Shown: in pieces, positions 45,648 through 53,840 of the stretch | Layout of the letters: every line of letters begins with the position of its first letter | Numbering within the stretch: position 1 is the first letter of the stretch | NCBI RefSeq assembly: GCF_037076455.1 | Contig: NZ_AP028679.1 | Coordinates: forward strand, 3,735,501-3,799,500 | Origin: Desulfoferula mesophila | GTDB lineage: Bacteria > Desulfobacterota > Desulfarculia > Desulfarculales > Desulfarculaceae | DNA: 64,000 nucleotides | Direction of reading: 5' to 3' | Notes under the pieces: model-generated | Told to the model about the DNA's origin: nothing | Seen by the model: the letters and a program-made list of their open reading frames with translations, nothing else | Database searches by the model: none | Program-made: the position numbers and the translations under genes

Positions 45648-46931
45648 CTATATCACCCCTTCCCGGCCCATGGCGGCCAGGCCGGCCTGGTCCAGGCCCA
45701 AGGCGGCGTAGACCTCGCCATTGTGCCGGCCCAGGGTGGGGGCCGGGCCGCGCACTCGGCACAGCCCCTCCTCGGTCCGCACAAAGGGGCCGGGCAGGGT
45801 CAGTTCCTGGGCATGGGCGGGGTGGGCCATTTTCACCCAAAAGCCCCGCTGGGCCAGGTGGGCGTCGGCCAAGACCCCGGCGGCGTCGTTGATCGGGTAG
45901 ACCATGACCCGCCGCCGCACCCCTTGTTCCCAAAGCTCGGCCTGGGTGTGGCGGGCGAAAAAGGCAGCCACCGGCTCCACCAGGCGCCGATCCGCCTCCT
46001 CTTGGGGCATGCGGCCCAGGTCCAGGCTGGGCCAGTCCAGGCTCTTCATTTCTTCCGGGGCCAGGCCCTCCTCGTCCATCCAGGCGGCCAGGGCCGGGTT
46101 GCTGATCATCCCCATCTGCCCGCCGAAGATGTAGAACACCACGTGGCCGTCGGCGCAGGGCCACACGATGGGCAGGGTGGTTCCCAAAGGCTGGATGGGC
46201 AGGCCGCCGCCCTGGCGGCGCATGACCTTGCCCATGGCGTCCCACAGGATGCGCGAGGAGTAGGCCGCCCGCTCCAGGGACCGCATGGCCGAGACCACCA
46301 CCCGCTGGCCCCGGCCGGTGCGCCCCCGGTGGAACAGGGCCAGGGCCGCCCCGGTGGCCGCGTCGGCCCCGGCGTGCAGCCAGCATTGGGGCAGGCTGAT
46401 GCGCACCGGGGGGCGGTCCGGGTCGCCGCAGATGTAGAGCAGGCCGGACAAGGCCCAGATCACCAGGTCGTCCGCCGCGTAGTCCCGGTAGGGGCCGCTG
46501 TCGCCAAAGGGAGTGATGGACACCAGGATCAGCTCGGGCCGCGCCTGGCATAGCGTCTCATAGCCCAGGCCCAGCTCCGCCAGGCCGCCGGGCCCCGGGC
46601 CCTCGATCACCACGTCGGCCGTGACCGCCAGCCGAAGAAACAGCTCCCGGCCCTGCCGCCGCCCCAGGTCCAGGGTGACGCCCTGCTTGCCGGTGTTGAG
46701 CGACTGCCACAACAGGCTCGCCTCTGGGGCCGCCACCCCTGGGGCGAGGGGCCCCAGCAGGCGCGCGGGGTCGCCGTCCGGCGGCTCCACCTTGATGACC
46801 GTGGCCCCCAGGTCGGCCAAGAGCTTGCCCGCGAACAGGCTCTCCTGGCCGCCCAATTCCAACACCCGGTAGCCGGTCAAAAAACCCGGCTCCGGCCCAG
46901 GGCGGGGCTCCGCCCTTTGCGCTTGCGACAC
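45648..46931 (-). CDS. CaiB/BaiF-family CoA transferase, probably non-catalytic subunit
   Basis: 427 residues; GTG start at 46931 with GGGGGGAAA before it. The N-terminal LTGYRVLELGGQESLFAGKLLADLG and GATVIKVEPPDGDPARL are typical. Where the active-site Asp is expected (GxGQxVDVS) this protein reads GRGQRVVVSAM, with Val in place of Asp. It probably serves as the partner of the catalytic subunit, whose start lies two bases past this gene's stop. The substrate is unknown. The presence of two non-identical family members in one operon is a known feature of heteromeric CoA transferases. Confidence 0.82.
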   Translation of the reverse strand: MSQAQRAEPRPGPEPGFLTGYRVLELGGQESLFAGKLLADLGATVIKVEPPDGDPARLLGPLAPGVAAPEASLLWQSLNTGKQGVTLDLGRRQGRELFLRLAVTADVVIEGPGPGGLAELGLGYETLCQARPELILVSITPFGDSGPYRDYAADDLVIWALSGLLYICGDPDRPPVRISLPQCWLHAGADAATGAALALFHRGRTGRGQRVVVSAMRSLERAAYSSRILWDAMGKVMRRQGGGLPIQPLGTTLPIVWPCADGHVVFYIFGGQMGMISNPALAAWMDEEGLAPEEMKSLDWPSLDLGRMPQEEADRRLVEPVAAFFARHTQAELWEQGVRRRVMVYPINDAAGVLADAHLAQRGFWVKMAHPAHAQELTLPGPFVRTEEGLCRVRGPAPTLGRHNGEVYAALGLDQAGLAAMGREGVI

Positions 46932-46988
46932 GGTTTCCCCCCATGCGTAGCGTTAGGCTGTGGGGCCGCCCCCCGGCGGCCCTATTTT

Positions 46989-47762
46989 TCAATCTTCGTC
47001 GGCCAGCTCCTTCATCAAGGCCTGGTAAGTGTCCGGCATCTCGGTGTGGAAGCGCAGATACGGCGTCACTGGATAGCGCAGCCCGGCGCGGTCGGTGAAC
47101 TCCAGGCCGCTGAGCAGCTTGTCCACCTCGGCGTAGGGGATGGCAAAGGCCATCTCGTCGTCCTGGGCCATGGCGAAGATGCGGTCACCGGCCCCGCAGG
47201 GCACCAGCTGGCACTGCCCGGTGATCAGCGCCTGGCTGATGTAGGAGGCGCAGCCGATGCCCCCCATGGTGCTGAAGTTCAGGGGGCGTCCGGTGTGGTG
47301 CACCAGGGCCTGCACCAGGCGCACCATCTGGGCCGGGTTGCCGTAGACGATGATTAGCTGGGGCTCCCAGTCGGCCTGGGCCAGGGGCGCGGCGATCATG
47401 TAGCCCGCCTGCCCGTGGGGCAGCTTGGGAATGGCCTCGGCCACCACGGAGCGGGCCGCGTCGTCGCACACCCAGTTGGGCACCCCGGTGTGGCCGGAGA
47501 GAAATTCGTCGGTGGGCGGGGCGAAGCCCAGGGCCAGGGCCCCCAGGGGACAGACCATGTCCTGGGGCGTGAGGCACACCTTCCAGCCGTAGCGCCGGGC
47601 CAGGGTCACCCCCTGGCACACCAGCATGGGGCTGGGCCGGTCCGCCGCCTTGGCCATGGCCGGGGGCAACTGCTCGCGGTCGGCCACCATGCTAAGGGCC
47701 ACCGGATAGGTGGCCGGGCGCAGAAATCGGCTCAGTTTTTCATCCAGACTCTTCAGATCCAT
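46989..47762 (-). CDS. DUF169 family protein
   Basis: 257 residues. Start: ATG at 47762, six bases after GGGAGGG; an ATG at 47768 abuts the binding site and is less likely. The DUF169 (COG2043) pattern is visible: CQGVTLARRYGWKVCL, CPLGALALGF, MGGIGCASYI and GCGxGD-like CGAGDR. Six or seven Cys, several conserved in the family, make metal or FeS binding plausible. Function unknown. It shares the strand with the two CoA transferases (58-base spacing) and diverges from the molybdoenzyme at 47881. Confidence 0.85.
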   Translation of the reverse strand: MDLKSLDEKLSRFLRPATYPVALSMVADREQLPPAMAKAADRPSPMLVCQGVTLARRYGWKVCLTPQDMVCPLGALALGFAPPTDEFLSGHTGVPNWVCDDAARSVVAEAIPKLPHGQAGYMIAAPLAQADWEPQLIIVYGNPAQMVRLVQALVHHTGRPLNFSTMGGIGCASYISQALITGQCQLVPCGAGDRIFAMAQDDEMAFAIPYAEVDKLLSGLEFTDRAGLRYPVTPYLRFHTEMPDTYQALMKELADED

Positions 47763-47880
47763 GCTCATCCCTCCCGTGGCCAGGCCAGGCTGCGCTTGCC
47801 AAGCGCGCGTCACAATGCTTAAATCTCCCCATTCGTCCGGAATTATAACCCCGCCCCACCGGGGGAAGGCAAGCAAAGCC

Positions 47881-49959
47881 ATGGACCAAAATTCCCGCGA
47901 GGTAAAAACCCACTGCTCCTACATGGACCACGGCGGCTGCGGCATCATCTGCACCGTGGAGAACGGGCGCATCGTAAAGGTCAAGGGAGACCCCGACGGC
48001 TGGCTCAACCAGGGCTACATCTGCCCCAAGGGCCTGGCCTCCCCTCACCGCCTGAACCATCCGGGGCGCCTGCGCCATCCCCTGCGCCGGGTGGGCGCGC
48101 GGGGCGAGGGCCACTGGGAGCGCATCTCCTGGGACGAGGCCCTGGGGGAGATCAGCGAGCGCCTGGACGAGATTCGCCGGCGCGAGGGCGCCCGCGCCGT
48201 GGCCTTTGGCCTGGGCATGCCCAAGGGCCTGGACCACTTCGCCCAGATCCGCCTGGCCAACACCTTCGGCTCGCCCAACCTGGTGGCCAGCCAGGACGTG
48301 TGCCACGCCCCGAGGGAGATCACCGGGGTGCACACCTGCGGCTTCTACCCGGTGGTGGATTTCAAAGAGCCCAGCGAGCTGGTGGTGCTGTGGGCCAGCG
48401 GGGTGAGCACCACCAACGAGGAAGGGGCCATATGCTCCCAGCTCTACAAGCAGTTGGAAGACGGCACCCGGCTGATGGTCATCGACCCCTATCGCAGCCG
48501 TTTGGCCGAGCGGGCCGAGCTGTGGCTGCCGCTCAGGCCGGGCAGTGACGCGGCCCTGGCCCTGGGCATGATCAACGTAATCATCGCCGAAAAGCTCTTT
48601 GACGCCGAGTTCGTGGATCAGCACGTGCATGGCTTTGCCGAGCTGGCCGCCCAGGCGGCCGACTACCCGCCGGAAAAGGTGGCGGCGATCACCTGGCTGG
48701 AGCCGGAGCAAATCCGCCAAGCGGCCCGGCTCTACGCCACGGCCAAGCCGGCGGCCCTGGCCTGGGGCAACCCCATCGAGCACACCAACCAGGCCTTCCA
48801 CGCGGCGCGGGGCCTGGTGTGCCTCATGGCCCTGACCGGCAACCTGGACGTGGCCGGGGGCAACGTGCAGCCCCTGGAGCCCAAGATCGCCGGGCTGGGC
48901 CCCTACGTGCGGGCCGACCTGGTGCCCGACAAGCGCAAGGAGATGCTCAGCGCGGCCCACGGGGTGATCCCCCGCTTCATGACCATACCGCCGGCCTTTT
49001 TGCGCCGGGCCATCCTGGAGGGCGAGCCATACCCGGTGAAGGCCCTGTTCAGCCTGGGCACCAATCCGCTGATGGTCTGGGCCGACAGCCGCCTGACCAA
49101 GCGGGCCCTGGAGAGCCTGGAGTTTTTCGCCTGCGCCGAGCTTTTCCTCACCCCCAGCGCGGCCCTGGCCGACGTGGTGCTGCCCGCCGCGGCCAGCCTG
49201 GAGTTCGACGACATCGGCCACTACGGCATCGGCCACGGCTACATCCTGGCCCGGCCCCGGGTGGTGGCCCCGCCCGAGGAGTGCCGCCCGCCCTTGCAGA
49301 TCTGCTGCGACCTGGGGCGTCGCCTGGCCGGAGAGGAGCTGTGGCCCGTGGACTACCACGCGCTGCTGGACATGGTGCTGGAGCCCAGCGGCATTGGCTG
49401 GCAAGAGTTCATGGCCATGGGCCACCTGGAAGGCCCCCACAAATATCGCAAGTGCGAGGCCAAGGGCTTCCGCACCCCCACCGGCAAGGTGGAGCTAAGG
49501 CTCTCCACGGCCGAGAAGTTCGGCCTGCCTCCCTTGCCCGCCTGGGAGGGCTTTGCCGAGGACACCAGCGAAGAATTCCCCTTGGTGCTCACTGGGCGCA
49601 AGAACAAGGCGGCCCTGCACTCCTCCTACCGCTGGGTGGAAGAGCTAAAGAAACACGACCCCGAGCCCATAACCGAGCTGCACCCGGCCGATGCGGTGCG
49701 CCTGGGCATAAACGATGGCGACCGGGTGCGGCTGAGCACCAGGCAAGGCAGCATCGAGCAGGTGGCCAGGCTGAACCAGCGGGTGCGCCCTGGCGTGGTC
49801 TTTGCCGAGCACGGCTGGTGGTTCCCCGAGGAGGACGACCCCCTGGGCGGCTGGGAGCGCAGCAACTTCAACCTGCTCACCAGCGCGGCCAAGCTGGGCA
49901 AGGAGTTCGGCACCCCCAACCTGGCGGCCATCCCCTGCCGGGTGGAAAAGGTGGAGTAG
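47881..49959 (+). CDS. Molybdopterin oxidoreductase, formate-dehydrogenase-like family
   Basis: 692 residues, DMSO-reductase superfamily. The 4Fe-4S cluster uses Cys12, Cys20, Cys24 and Cys48. Cys141-His142 (DVCHAP) sit where formate dehydrogenases carry SeCys/Cys-His, so Cys141 is the likely Mo/W ligand. ERISWDEALGEI and WLPLRPGSDAALALGMINVII are conserved in formate dehydrogenase and acetylene-hydratase-like members. No electron-transfer subunit lies nearby and no Tat signal is seen, so it is probably soluble and cytoplasmic. The actual substrate is open. ATG 47881 is the first start after the divergent promoter region. Confidence 0.85.
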   Translation: MDQNSREVKTHCSYMDHGGCGIICTVENGRIVKVKGDPDGWLNQGYICPKGLASPHRLNHPGRLRHPLRRVGARGEGHWERISWDEALGEISERLDEIRRREGARAVAFGLGMPKGLDHFAQIRLANTFGSPNLVASQDVCHAPREITGVHTCGFYPVVDFKEPSELVVLWASGVSTTNEEGAICSQLYKQLEDGTRLMVIDPYRSRLAERAELWLPLRPGSDAALALGMINVIIAEKLFDAEFVDQHVHGFAELAAQAADYPPEKVAAITWLEPEQIRQAARLYATAKPAALAWGNPIEHTNQAFHAARGLVCLMALTGNLDVAGGNVQPLEPKIAGLGPYVRADLVPDKRKEMLSAAHGVIPRFMTIPPAFLRRAILEGEPYPVKALFSLGTNPLMVWADSRLTKRALESLEFFACAELFLTPSAALADVVLPAAASLEFDDIGHYGIGHGYILARPRVVAPPEECRPPLQICCDLGRRLAGEELWPVDYHALLDMVLEPSGIGWQEFMAMGHLEGPHKYRKCEAKGFRTPTGKVELRLSTAEKFGLPPLPAWEGFAEDTSEEFPLVLTGRKNKAALHSSYRWVEELKKHDPEPITELHPADAVRLGINDGDRVRLSTRQGSIEQVARLNQRVRPGVVFAEHGWWFPEEDDPLGGWERSNFNLLTSAAKLGKEFGTPNLAAIPCRVEKVE

Positions 49960-49996
49960 CCGCCCGGGCCAGATCAAAGCAAGCCAAAAACACAAC

Positions 49997-50033
49997 CGCC
50001 CGGCCTGGATGTTTCACCAGGCCGAGCGCTTTG
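49997..50033 (+). terminator. Terminator after the molybdoenzyme gene
   Basis: CGCCCGGCCTGG and CCAGGCCGAGCG pair with one mismatch around ATGTTTCA; CTTTGG follows. The T-run is weak. Confidence 0.6.
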
Positions 50034-50320
50034 GTGTGAGTCGTCAATAAAAGCAGGTAAGGAAAACCCCGCCGCTGGTCGAATCGCCGGAATCTAAGCG
50101 GAGCAATCATGCGGGAGCGGCAGGTCTAGGGGATGGTCAGTAAGAAAAACCGGAGCAAAGCAAGGCCACGACCAACAGCACAGGTCAACCCCGATTTTTT
50201 CCTTCTGGACCTCTTTGCCTTGCGGCCGAGCCAACGGAGCAGACGCAGCACCGTCAGGCGGCGGCCCCCGCAATGTCCCAATCTCCATTTCCGGCGGTCC
50301 CGCCTGAGCGCCCGTCCTGG

Positions 50321-50442
50321 TGCGGCACATCCAGGGAGGGCCAGGCAAGGCGGCGGCGAGCGACAACCGGAGCTGTAGGTATATCTACAGCGAGGTTGGA
50401 GCGATGCCGCCAACGCCGCATGGCGCTTCCTGGCGCAGCCGC
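50321..50442 (+). repeat. Dispersed intergenic repeat, copy E (full form)
   Basis: About 122 bp. Outer arms TGCGGCACATCCAGG and CCTGGCGCAGCCGCA. Central stem GCTGTAG (50372-50378) / CTACAGC (50385-50391): two of seven pairs differ from copy B, and both partners have changed together. The AACGCCGCATGGCGC block is shared. It begins 14 bases after the neighbouring minus-strand stop. Confidence 0.85.
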
Positions 50443-50455
50443 AAGCCGCCCCTTC

Positions 50456-51205
50456 CTACTCAACCAGCGTAAACTTCCAGGCGCAGTACCACTCCTCGGG
50501 ATGCGGATCGGGCGGGCAGCCCACGCACTCGGTGACGATGCGCGGGTCTATGCTGGAAGCAAAGGTGGGGTATTCCACCAGGCCCGCCGAGCGGCAGGGG
50601 TAGTCGGCCAGGCCCCGGCGCTTGCGCGCGCTCTGCACCCGGCAGTCGTTCATCCGGAAGATGAAGCTGTGCTCGTCCACATCGTGCATGGACTGGCGGT
50701 TGACCATGGTGTAGTTGCGCAGGCCTAGGGCGGCCTTGAGCCCGGCCAGGCCGGGGCGCTCGCCCAGGCCCAGCACCCGCTTGATGTAAAAGGCCTCGTG
50801 GGGGCTCAGGCGGCTCCAGCACAGGTCGTTGGCCCGCTTGGCCGCGTCCATGCCGTGGGACTTTTCCACCGTCTGGAACCACACCCCGTCGGTGACCAGC
50901 CAGTTGGCCCCCGACGCCCGCGCCAGGTCGATGAGCTCCTCGCGGCTCAGGTTCTTGAGTTTGAGCGGCACGCCCTTTTCATCCACCTCGAAGCCCAGGA
51001 TCTTGCCCAGGCGGCCCATCTGAAAGGCCAGGCAGGCCTCGAACACCTCCTGGTCGGCCGCCAAGGCGCTCTCCAGGCCGTTCTGGTGCTCCACTTCGCG
51101 GAACCACAGGCCGTAGTGAATCAGATTGCGGTGAAAGGTCTCCAACACGAAACGGACCAGTTGTTCCTGGTCCAGGTCGTCTATCTGCGGGCTGGGATGA
51201 GCCAT
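50456..51205 (-). CDS. Uncharacterised Cys-rich protein (DUF6125-like)
   Basis: 249 residues. ATG at 51205 with GGAGCAA upstream. The first 170 residues are helical, with FREVEHQNGLE and WFQTVEKSHGMDAAKRAND as two related-looking segments, suggesting an internal repeat. The C-terminal 60 residues hold clustered Cys (NDCRVQ, YPCRSAG, TECVGCPPD, WYCAWKF), a possible metal site. It resembles proteins annotated DUF6125 or L-2-amino-thiazoline-4-carboxylate hydrolase-like in related bacteria; I am not certain of this. It is divergent from the TetR gene, so that regulator may control it. Confidence 0.6.
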   Translation of the reverse strand: MAHPSPQIDDLDQEQLVRFVLETFHRNLIHYGLWFREVEHQNGLESALAADQEVFEACLAFQMGRLGKILGFEVDEKGVPLKLKNLSREELIDLARASGANWLVTDGVWFQTVEKSHGMDAAKRANDLCWSRLSPHEAFYIKRVLGLGERPGLAGLKAALGLRNYTMVNRQSMHDVDEHSFIFRMNDCRVQSARKRRGLADYPCRSAGLVEYPTFASSIDPRIVTECVGCPPDPHPEEWYCAWKFTLVE

Positions 51206-51288
51206 GAGTTGCTCCTGGGTGAATTAATTAAAGGTAGGCAATTGTAACCCAAGAGCCGGACCGTGTTAAGCCGCGCCGACGGTTGACT

Positions 51289-51304
51289 TTGACCCACGGG
51301 TCAA
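51289..51304. promoter_or_regulatory. Operator-like palindrome upstream of the TetR gene
   Basis: TTGACC-CACG-GGTCAA, a perfect 6-bp inverted repeat with a 4-base centre, 14 bases before the tetR-type start and overlapping the likely promoter area (TTGACT at 51283-51288). TetR proteins usually bind such sites to repress themselves and a divergent neighbour. Confidence 0.65.
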
Positions 51305-51318
51305 GGAAGAATGGCCCC

Positions 51319-51948
51319 ATGGCCATACCGACCAACCAGCAGCCGACGCCTCCCGGCCCGCGCGGGCAGCGCCGCCAGCAGGCGGCCCGCCGCCTGAGCG
51401 AGGAAGGCCAGCGGCTCATCGCCCGCCAGGGCCTGGCCGCGGCCAAGGTGATCGACATCACCGCCGCCGCCGGGGTGGGCAAGGGCACCTTTTTCACCCA
51501 CTGGCCCAGCAAGGAGGCCTTCGTGGCCGAGCTGGTGGACCAGGTGCTCAGCGACCTGGCCCGGCGGGTGCGCCCCCTGAACCTGGCCCCCACCGATGCC
51601 GAGACCCTGGTAGCCGACGTGGCCGCCGTGCATCTGCGCTATTTCCAGCTCAAGCCAGAGGCCGCCGCCCTGGTGAACCAGGCCCTGGCCCTGGATGCGG
51701 GCGGCGAGGCCCACCGCGCCGTGGCCCAGCGCCTGGGCGAACATGTGGCCCTGGTGGCCGACATGCTGGCCCCGGCCGGAGCGCAACTGGGCTGGCCTCG
51801 GGAACGAGCCCGCGAGCTGGCCCTGGCCGTGGTTGCCCTGGCCGGGGGCTATTTCTGGCTGGGCCCCGCCCTGGGGCTGGGGGCCGACACCCCCCTGGAG
51901 CTATTGGACCGCCTGGGCCGGGCCCTGGCCCGAGGACTGGCCCGTTGA
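51319..51948 (+). CDS. TetR-family transcriptional regulator
   Basis: 209 residues; ATG at 51319 follows AAGGA. The N-terminal helix-turn-helix reads EEGQRLIARQGLAAAKVIDITAAAGVGKGTFFTHWPSKEAF, a TetR signature apart from the long spacer (shown here across a break only for description): GVGKGTFFTHWPSKEAF is the core. The C-terminal ligand domain is Ala/Leu-rich and unremarkable. The palindrome immediately upstream is its probable operator, and the divergent Cys-rich gene is the probable target. Effector unknown. Confidence 0.87.
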   Translation: MAIPTNQQPTPPGPRGQRRQQAARRLSEEGQRLIARQGLAAAKVIDITAAAGVGKGTFFTHWPSKEAFVAELVDQVLSDLARRVRPLNLAPTDAETLVADVAAVHLRYFQLKPEAAALVNQALALDAGGEAHRAVAQRLGEHVALVADMLAPAGAQLGWPRERARELALAVVALAGGYFWLGPALGLGADTPLELLDRLGRALARGLAR

Positions 51949-52065
51949 GCGACCCGGCGCGGATGGGCTACATTAAGATATAGAGGGCGCCGCGCGGCAG
52001 CATCCCGAAAGAGCAACCCGAGCCCCGGCGCCGGAGGGAAAATCTATCGCGGGGAGGGATGCCCG

Positions 52066-52428
52066 ATGCTGGAGATGATGCCGCAAAGCAGCGATACGGC
52101 CCTGGCGGTGGAGGCCAGGGGCAAGCTCACCGACACCGACTATCAACAGGTGCTCATACCCCGCCTCAGGGAGATGATCGCCAAGCAGGGCAAGGCCCGG
52201 GTGATGATGGTCATGAGCCCGGAGTTTCGGGGCTGGGAGCCCCGGGGGGCCTGGGACGACGCCACCTTCGGCCTCAAGCACCGCAAGGACTTCGCCAAGA
52301 TGGCCCTGGTGGGCGCGCCCAAATGGGTGCGCTGGTCCCTGGACGTGGGCAAGCACTTCATGTCCGGGGAGGTGCAAAGCTTCCCGCCCGAGCAGGCGCA
52401 GGAGGCCTGGGACTGGGTGAACGGCTGA
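52066..52428 (+). CDS. SpoIIAA/STAS-like domain protein (SEC14-like pfam11964 type)
   Basis: 120 residues. The segment AVEARGKLTDTDYQQVLIPRLREMI and the later RGWEPRGAWDDATFGLKHRKDFAKMALVG match the single-domain SpoIIAA-like family. This group shares a fold with STAS anti-sigma-factor antagonists but lacks a clear phospho-Ser motif. Function unknown; possibly lipid or protein binding. ATG at 52066 lies eight bases after GGGAGGG; an out-of-frame ATG at 52060 is closer but not coding. The gene is isolated between TetR and tpx. Confidence 0.75.
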   Translation: MLEMMPQSSDTALAVEARGKLTDTDYQQVLIPRLREMIAKQGKARVMMVMSPEFRGWEPRGAWDDATFGLKHRKDFAKMALVGAPKWVRWSLDVGKHFMSGEVQSFPPEQAQEAWDWVNG

Positions 52429-52461
52429 GGCGCGGCCAAGAGCGCCAGGGCAAAAGTCGAA

Positions 52462-52484
52462 GGGGCCGGCGCAATGCCGGCCCC
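52462..52484. terminator. Hairpin between the convergent STAS-like and tpx genes
   Basis: GGGGCCGGC-GCAAT-GCCGGCCCC, a perfect 9-bp stem without a strong T-run on either side. It could end transcription from both directions weakly. Confidence 0.5.
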
Positions 52485-52508
52485 CACTCGTTCAACCGAT
52501 GGCGTCTG

Positions 52509-53021
52509 TTAGACCACCTTCTTTACCGCCGCCAGCACCTCGTCGTAGTTGGGCTCCTCGCTCAGCTCCTTGACCCGCTGGATGTAGGTGATCTTGCCCT
52601 CGCGGTCCAAGACCAGAACCGCGCGGGCCAGCAGGCGCAACTCTTTGATGAGCAGGCCGTAGGCCATGCCAAAGGCGGCCTCGCGGTGGTCGGACAGGGT
52701 CTTCACCGCCTCCACCCCGGCCGCGCCGCACCAGCGCGCCTGGGCAAAGGGCAGGTCCATGCTCACCGTGAGGATGGCCACGTCATCGCCCAGGTTCGCC
52801 GCCTCGCTGTTGAAGCGCCGGGTCTGCAGGTCGCAGGTGGGAGTGTCCAGGGAAGGCACCACGGACAGGATCACCACCTTGCCCTGGTAGTCGCTGATCT
52901 TCACCGGCGACAGGTCGTTGGCCAAAAGCTCCACGTCCGGGGCCGCCTGGCCCACGGCCACTTCCTGGCCCAACAGGTTCAGGGGATTGCCGTGCATGGT
53001 TACTTGCATGTTGTCGCTCAT
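52509..53021 (-). CDS. tpx: Thiol peroxidase (Tpx)
   Basis: 170 residues, full length. The peroxidatic Cys63 is in SLDTPTCDLQT and the resolving Cys98 in ARWCGAAG, matching the Tpx subfamily of atypical 2-Cys peroxiredoxins. The enzyme reduces organic hydroperoxides and H2O2 with thioredoxin. ATG with AAGGAGAAAAG upstream. It is divergent from rubrerythrin (53246), giving a shared regulatory region for oxidative-stress defence. Confidence 0.95.
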   Translation of the reverse strand: MSDNMQVTMHGNPLNLLGQEVAVGQAAPDVELLANDLSPVKISDYQGKVVILSVVPSLDTPTCDLQTRRFNSEAANLGDDVAILTVSMDLPFAQARWCGAAGVEAVKTLSDHREAAFGMAYGLLIKELRLLARAVLVLDREGKITYIQRVKELSEEPNYDEVLAAVKKVV

Positions 53022-53160
53022 CTTTTCTCCTTATGGGCGGCCCGGCTCCAGATGGCCGGTCACTGCCCGGTTTTACGGGGGTTAGTTATATTGTAAAAGC
53101 GTCGGGCAGGACTTGTCACATCAAGAGCCATGCCTCAGACTGTTTTTTACGGACGATGCC

Positions 53161-53206
53161 TTGACATCGTCCGGTTCATTCACTATATAATAATAGTAAC
53201 TATTAT
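53161..53206 (+). promoter_or_regulatory. Rubrerythrin promoter with PerR/Fur-like operator
   Basis: TTGACA (53161-53166), 17-bp spacer, TATATA (53184-53189). A perfect palindrome ATAATAGT-A-ACTATTAT (53190-53206) lies immediately after the -10, where a repressor would block the start site. Its AT-rich 8-1-8 shape resembles PerR/Fur boxes. Confidence 0.7.
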
Positions 53207-53245
53207 CAATAAGCAACTGCAAACTTCCAGAGAGGGGTTGAAACC

Positions 53246-53743
53246 ATGTCCAAAACGCAAGAATATCTGGCGGAAGCCTTTGCCGGCGAGTCTCAAGCCA
53301 ACCGCAAGTACCTGGCCTTTGCCAAGAAAGCCGACGAAGAGGGTTATGCGCAGGTCGCCCGTATGTTCCGGGCGGCGGCCGCGGCCGAGACCGTGCACGC
53401 CCACAATCACCTGCGGGCCATGAAGGGCATCGGCAGCACCGAGGAAAACCTCAAGGCCGCCGTGGCCGGCGAGACCCACGAGTTCGAGCATATGTACCCG
53501 GAGATGATCGAGACTGCCAAGGCCGAGGACGCCAAGGAGGCCCTGCGCTCCTTCGAGTGGGCCAACGCGGTGGAAAAGGTGCACGCCGATCTGTATCAGA
53601 AGCTCCTGGACAACCTGGGCGGCGAAGTCAGTGACTACGCCTACTACGTGTGCCCGGTGTGCGGCTACACCCAGGGCGGCAGCGCCCCGGACCGTTGCCC
53701 GGTATGTAACGCCAAGGGCGACCGCTTCATGAAGGTCGACTAG
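53246..53743 (+). CDS. Rubrerythrin
   Basis: 165 residues. The N-terminal ferritin-like diiron domain (GESQANRKYLAFAKKADEEG, AETVHAHNHL, EFEHMYPEM) carries the expected Glu/His ligands. The C-terminal rubredoxin-like iron site is YVCPVCGY and DRCPVC. Rubrerythrins reduce H2O2 in anaerobes, taking electrons through rubredoxin. The AGAGAGGGG site precedes the ATG. It is transcribed divergently from tpx and has a PerR/Fur-like operator; a GC-rich hairpin follows. Confidence 0.96.
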   Translation: MSKTQEYLAEAFAGESQANRKYLAFAKKADEEGYAQVARMFRAAAAAETVHAHNHLRAMKGIGSTEENLKAAVAGETHEFEHMYPEMIETAKAEDAKEALRSFEWANAVEKVHADLYQKLLDNLGGEVSDYAYYVCPVCGYTQGGSAPDRCPVCNAKGDRFMKVD

Positions 53744-53766
53744 TTAGAACGTTTTTCGCTTCCCCG

Positions 53767-53792
53767 CGGGGCCGCTTCGGCGGCCCCGTTGC
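53767..53792 (+). terminator. Terminator after rubrerythrin
   Basis: CGGGGCCGC-TTCG-GCGGCCCCG, perfect with a stable TTCG loop, then TTGCTTTT. Confidence 0.8.
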
Positions 53793-53840
53793 TTTTGCCC
53801 GGCCGCCTGTGCTGCAATGAAAGCAAAACAAGGAGGCGAC

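Larger units (their letters stand above)
49960..50455. other. Convergent spacer with terminator and repeat copy E
   Basis: 496 bases between convergent genes. It holds a terminator-like hairpin (49997-50028) and repeat copy E. Open frames of 81-95 codons occur on both strands through the middle, but they run into the repeat and show no recognisable protein. Confidence 0.7.

Noticed and set aside
44428-46551. Apparent fusion of the two CoA-transferase regions in one long minus-strand frame
   Set aside because: The upstream part is the neighbour gene read in the wrong frame; a good ATG at 45645 starts the real gene.
50075-50105. tRNA-like TCGAATC in the convergent spacer
   Set aside because: Flanking bases do not form a T-arm stem, and no acceptor, D or anticodon arm fits around it.
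50133-50378. 81-codon plus-strand frame in the convergent spacer
   Set aside because: Arg/Pro/Ser-rich, runs into repeat copy E, and no binding site precedes it.
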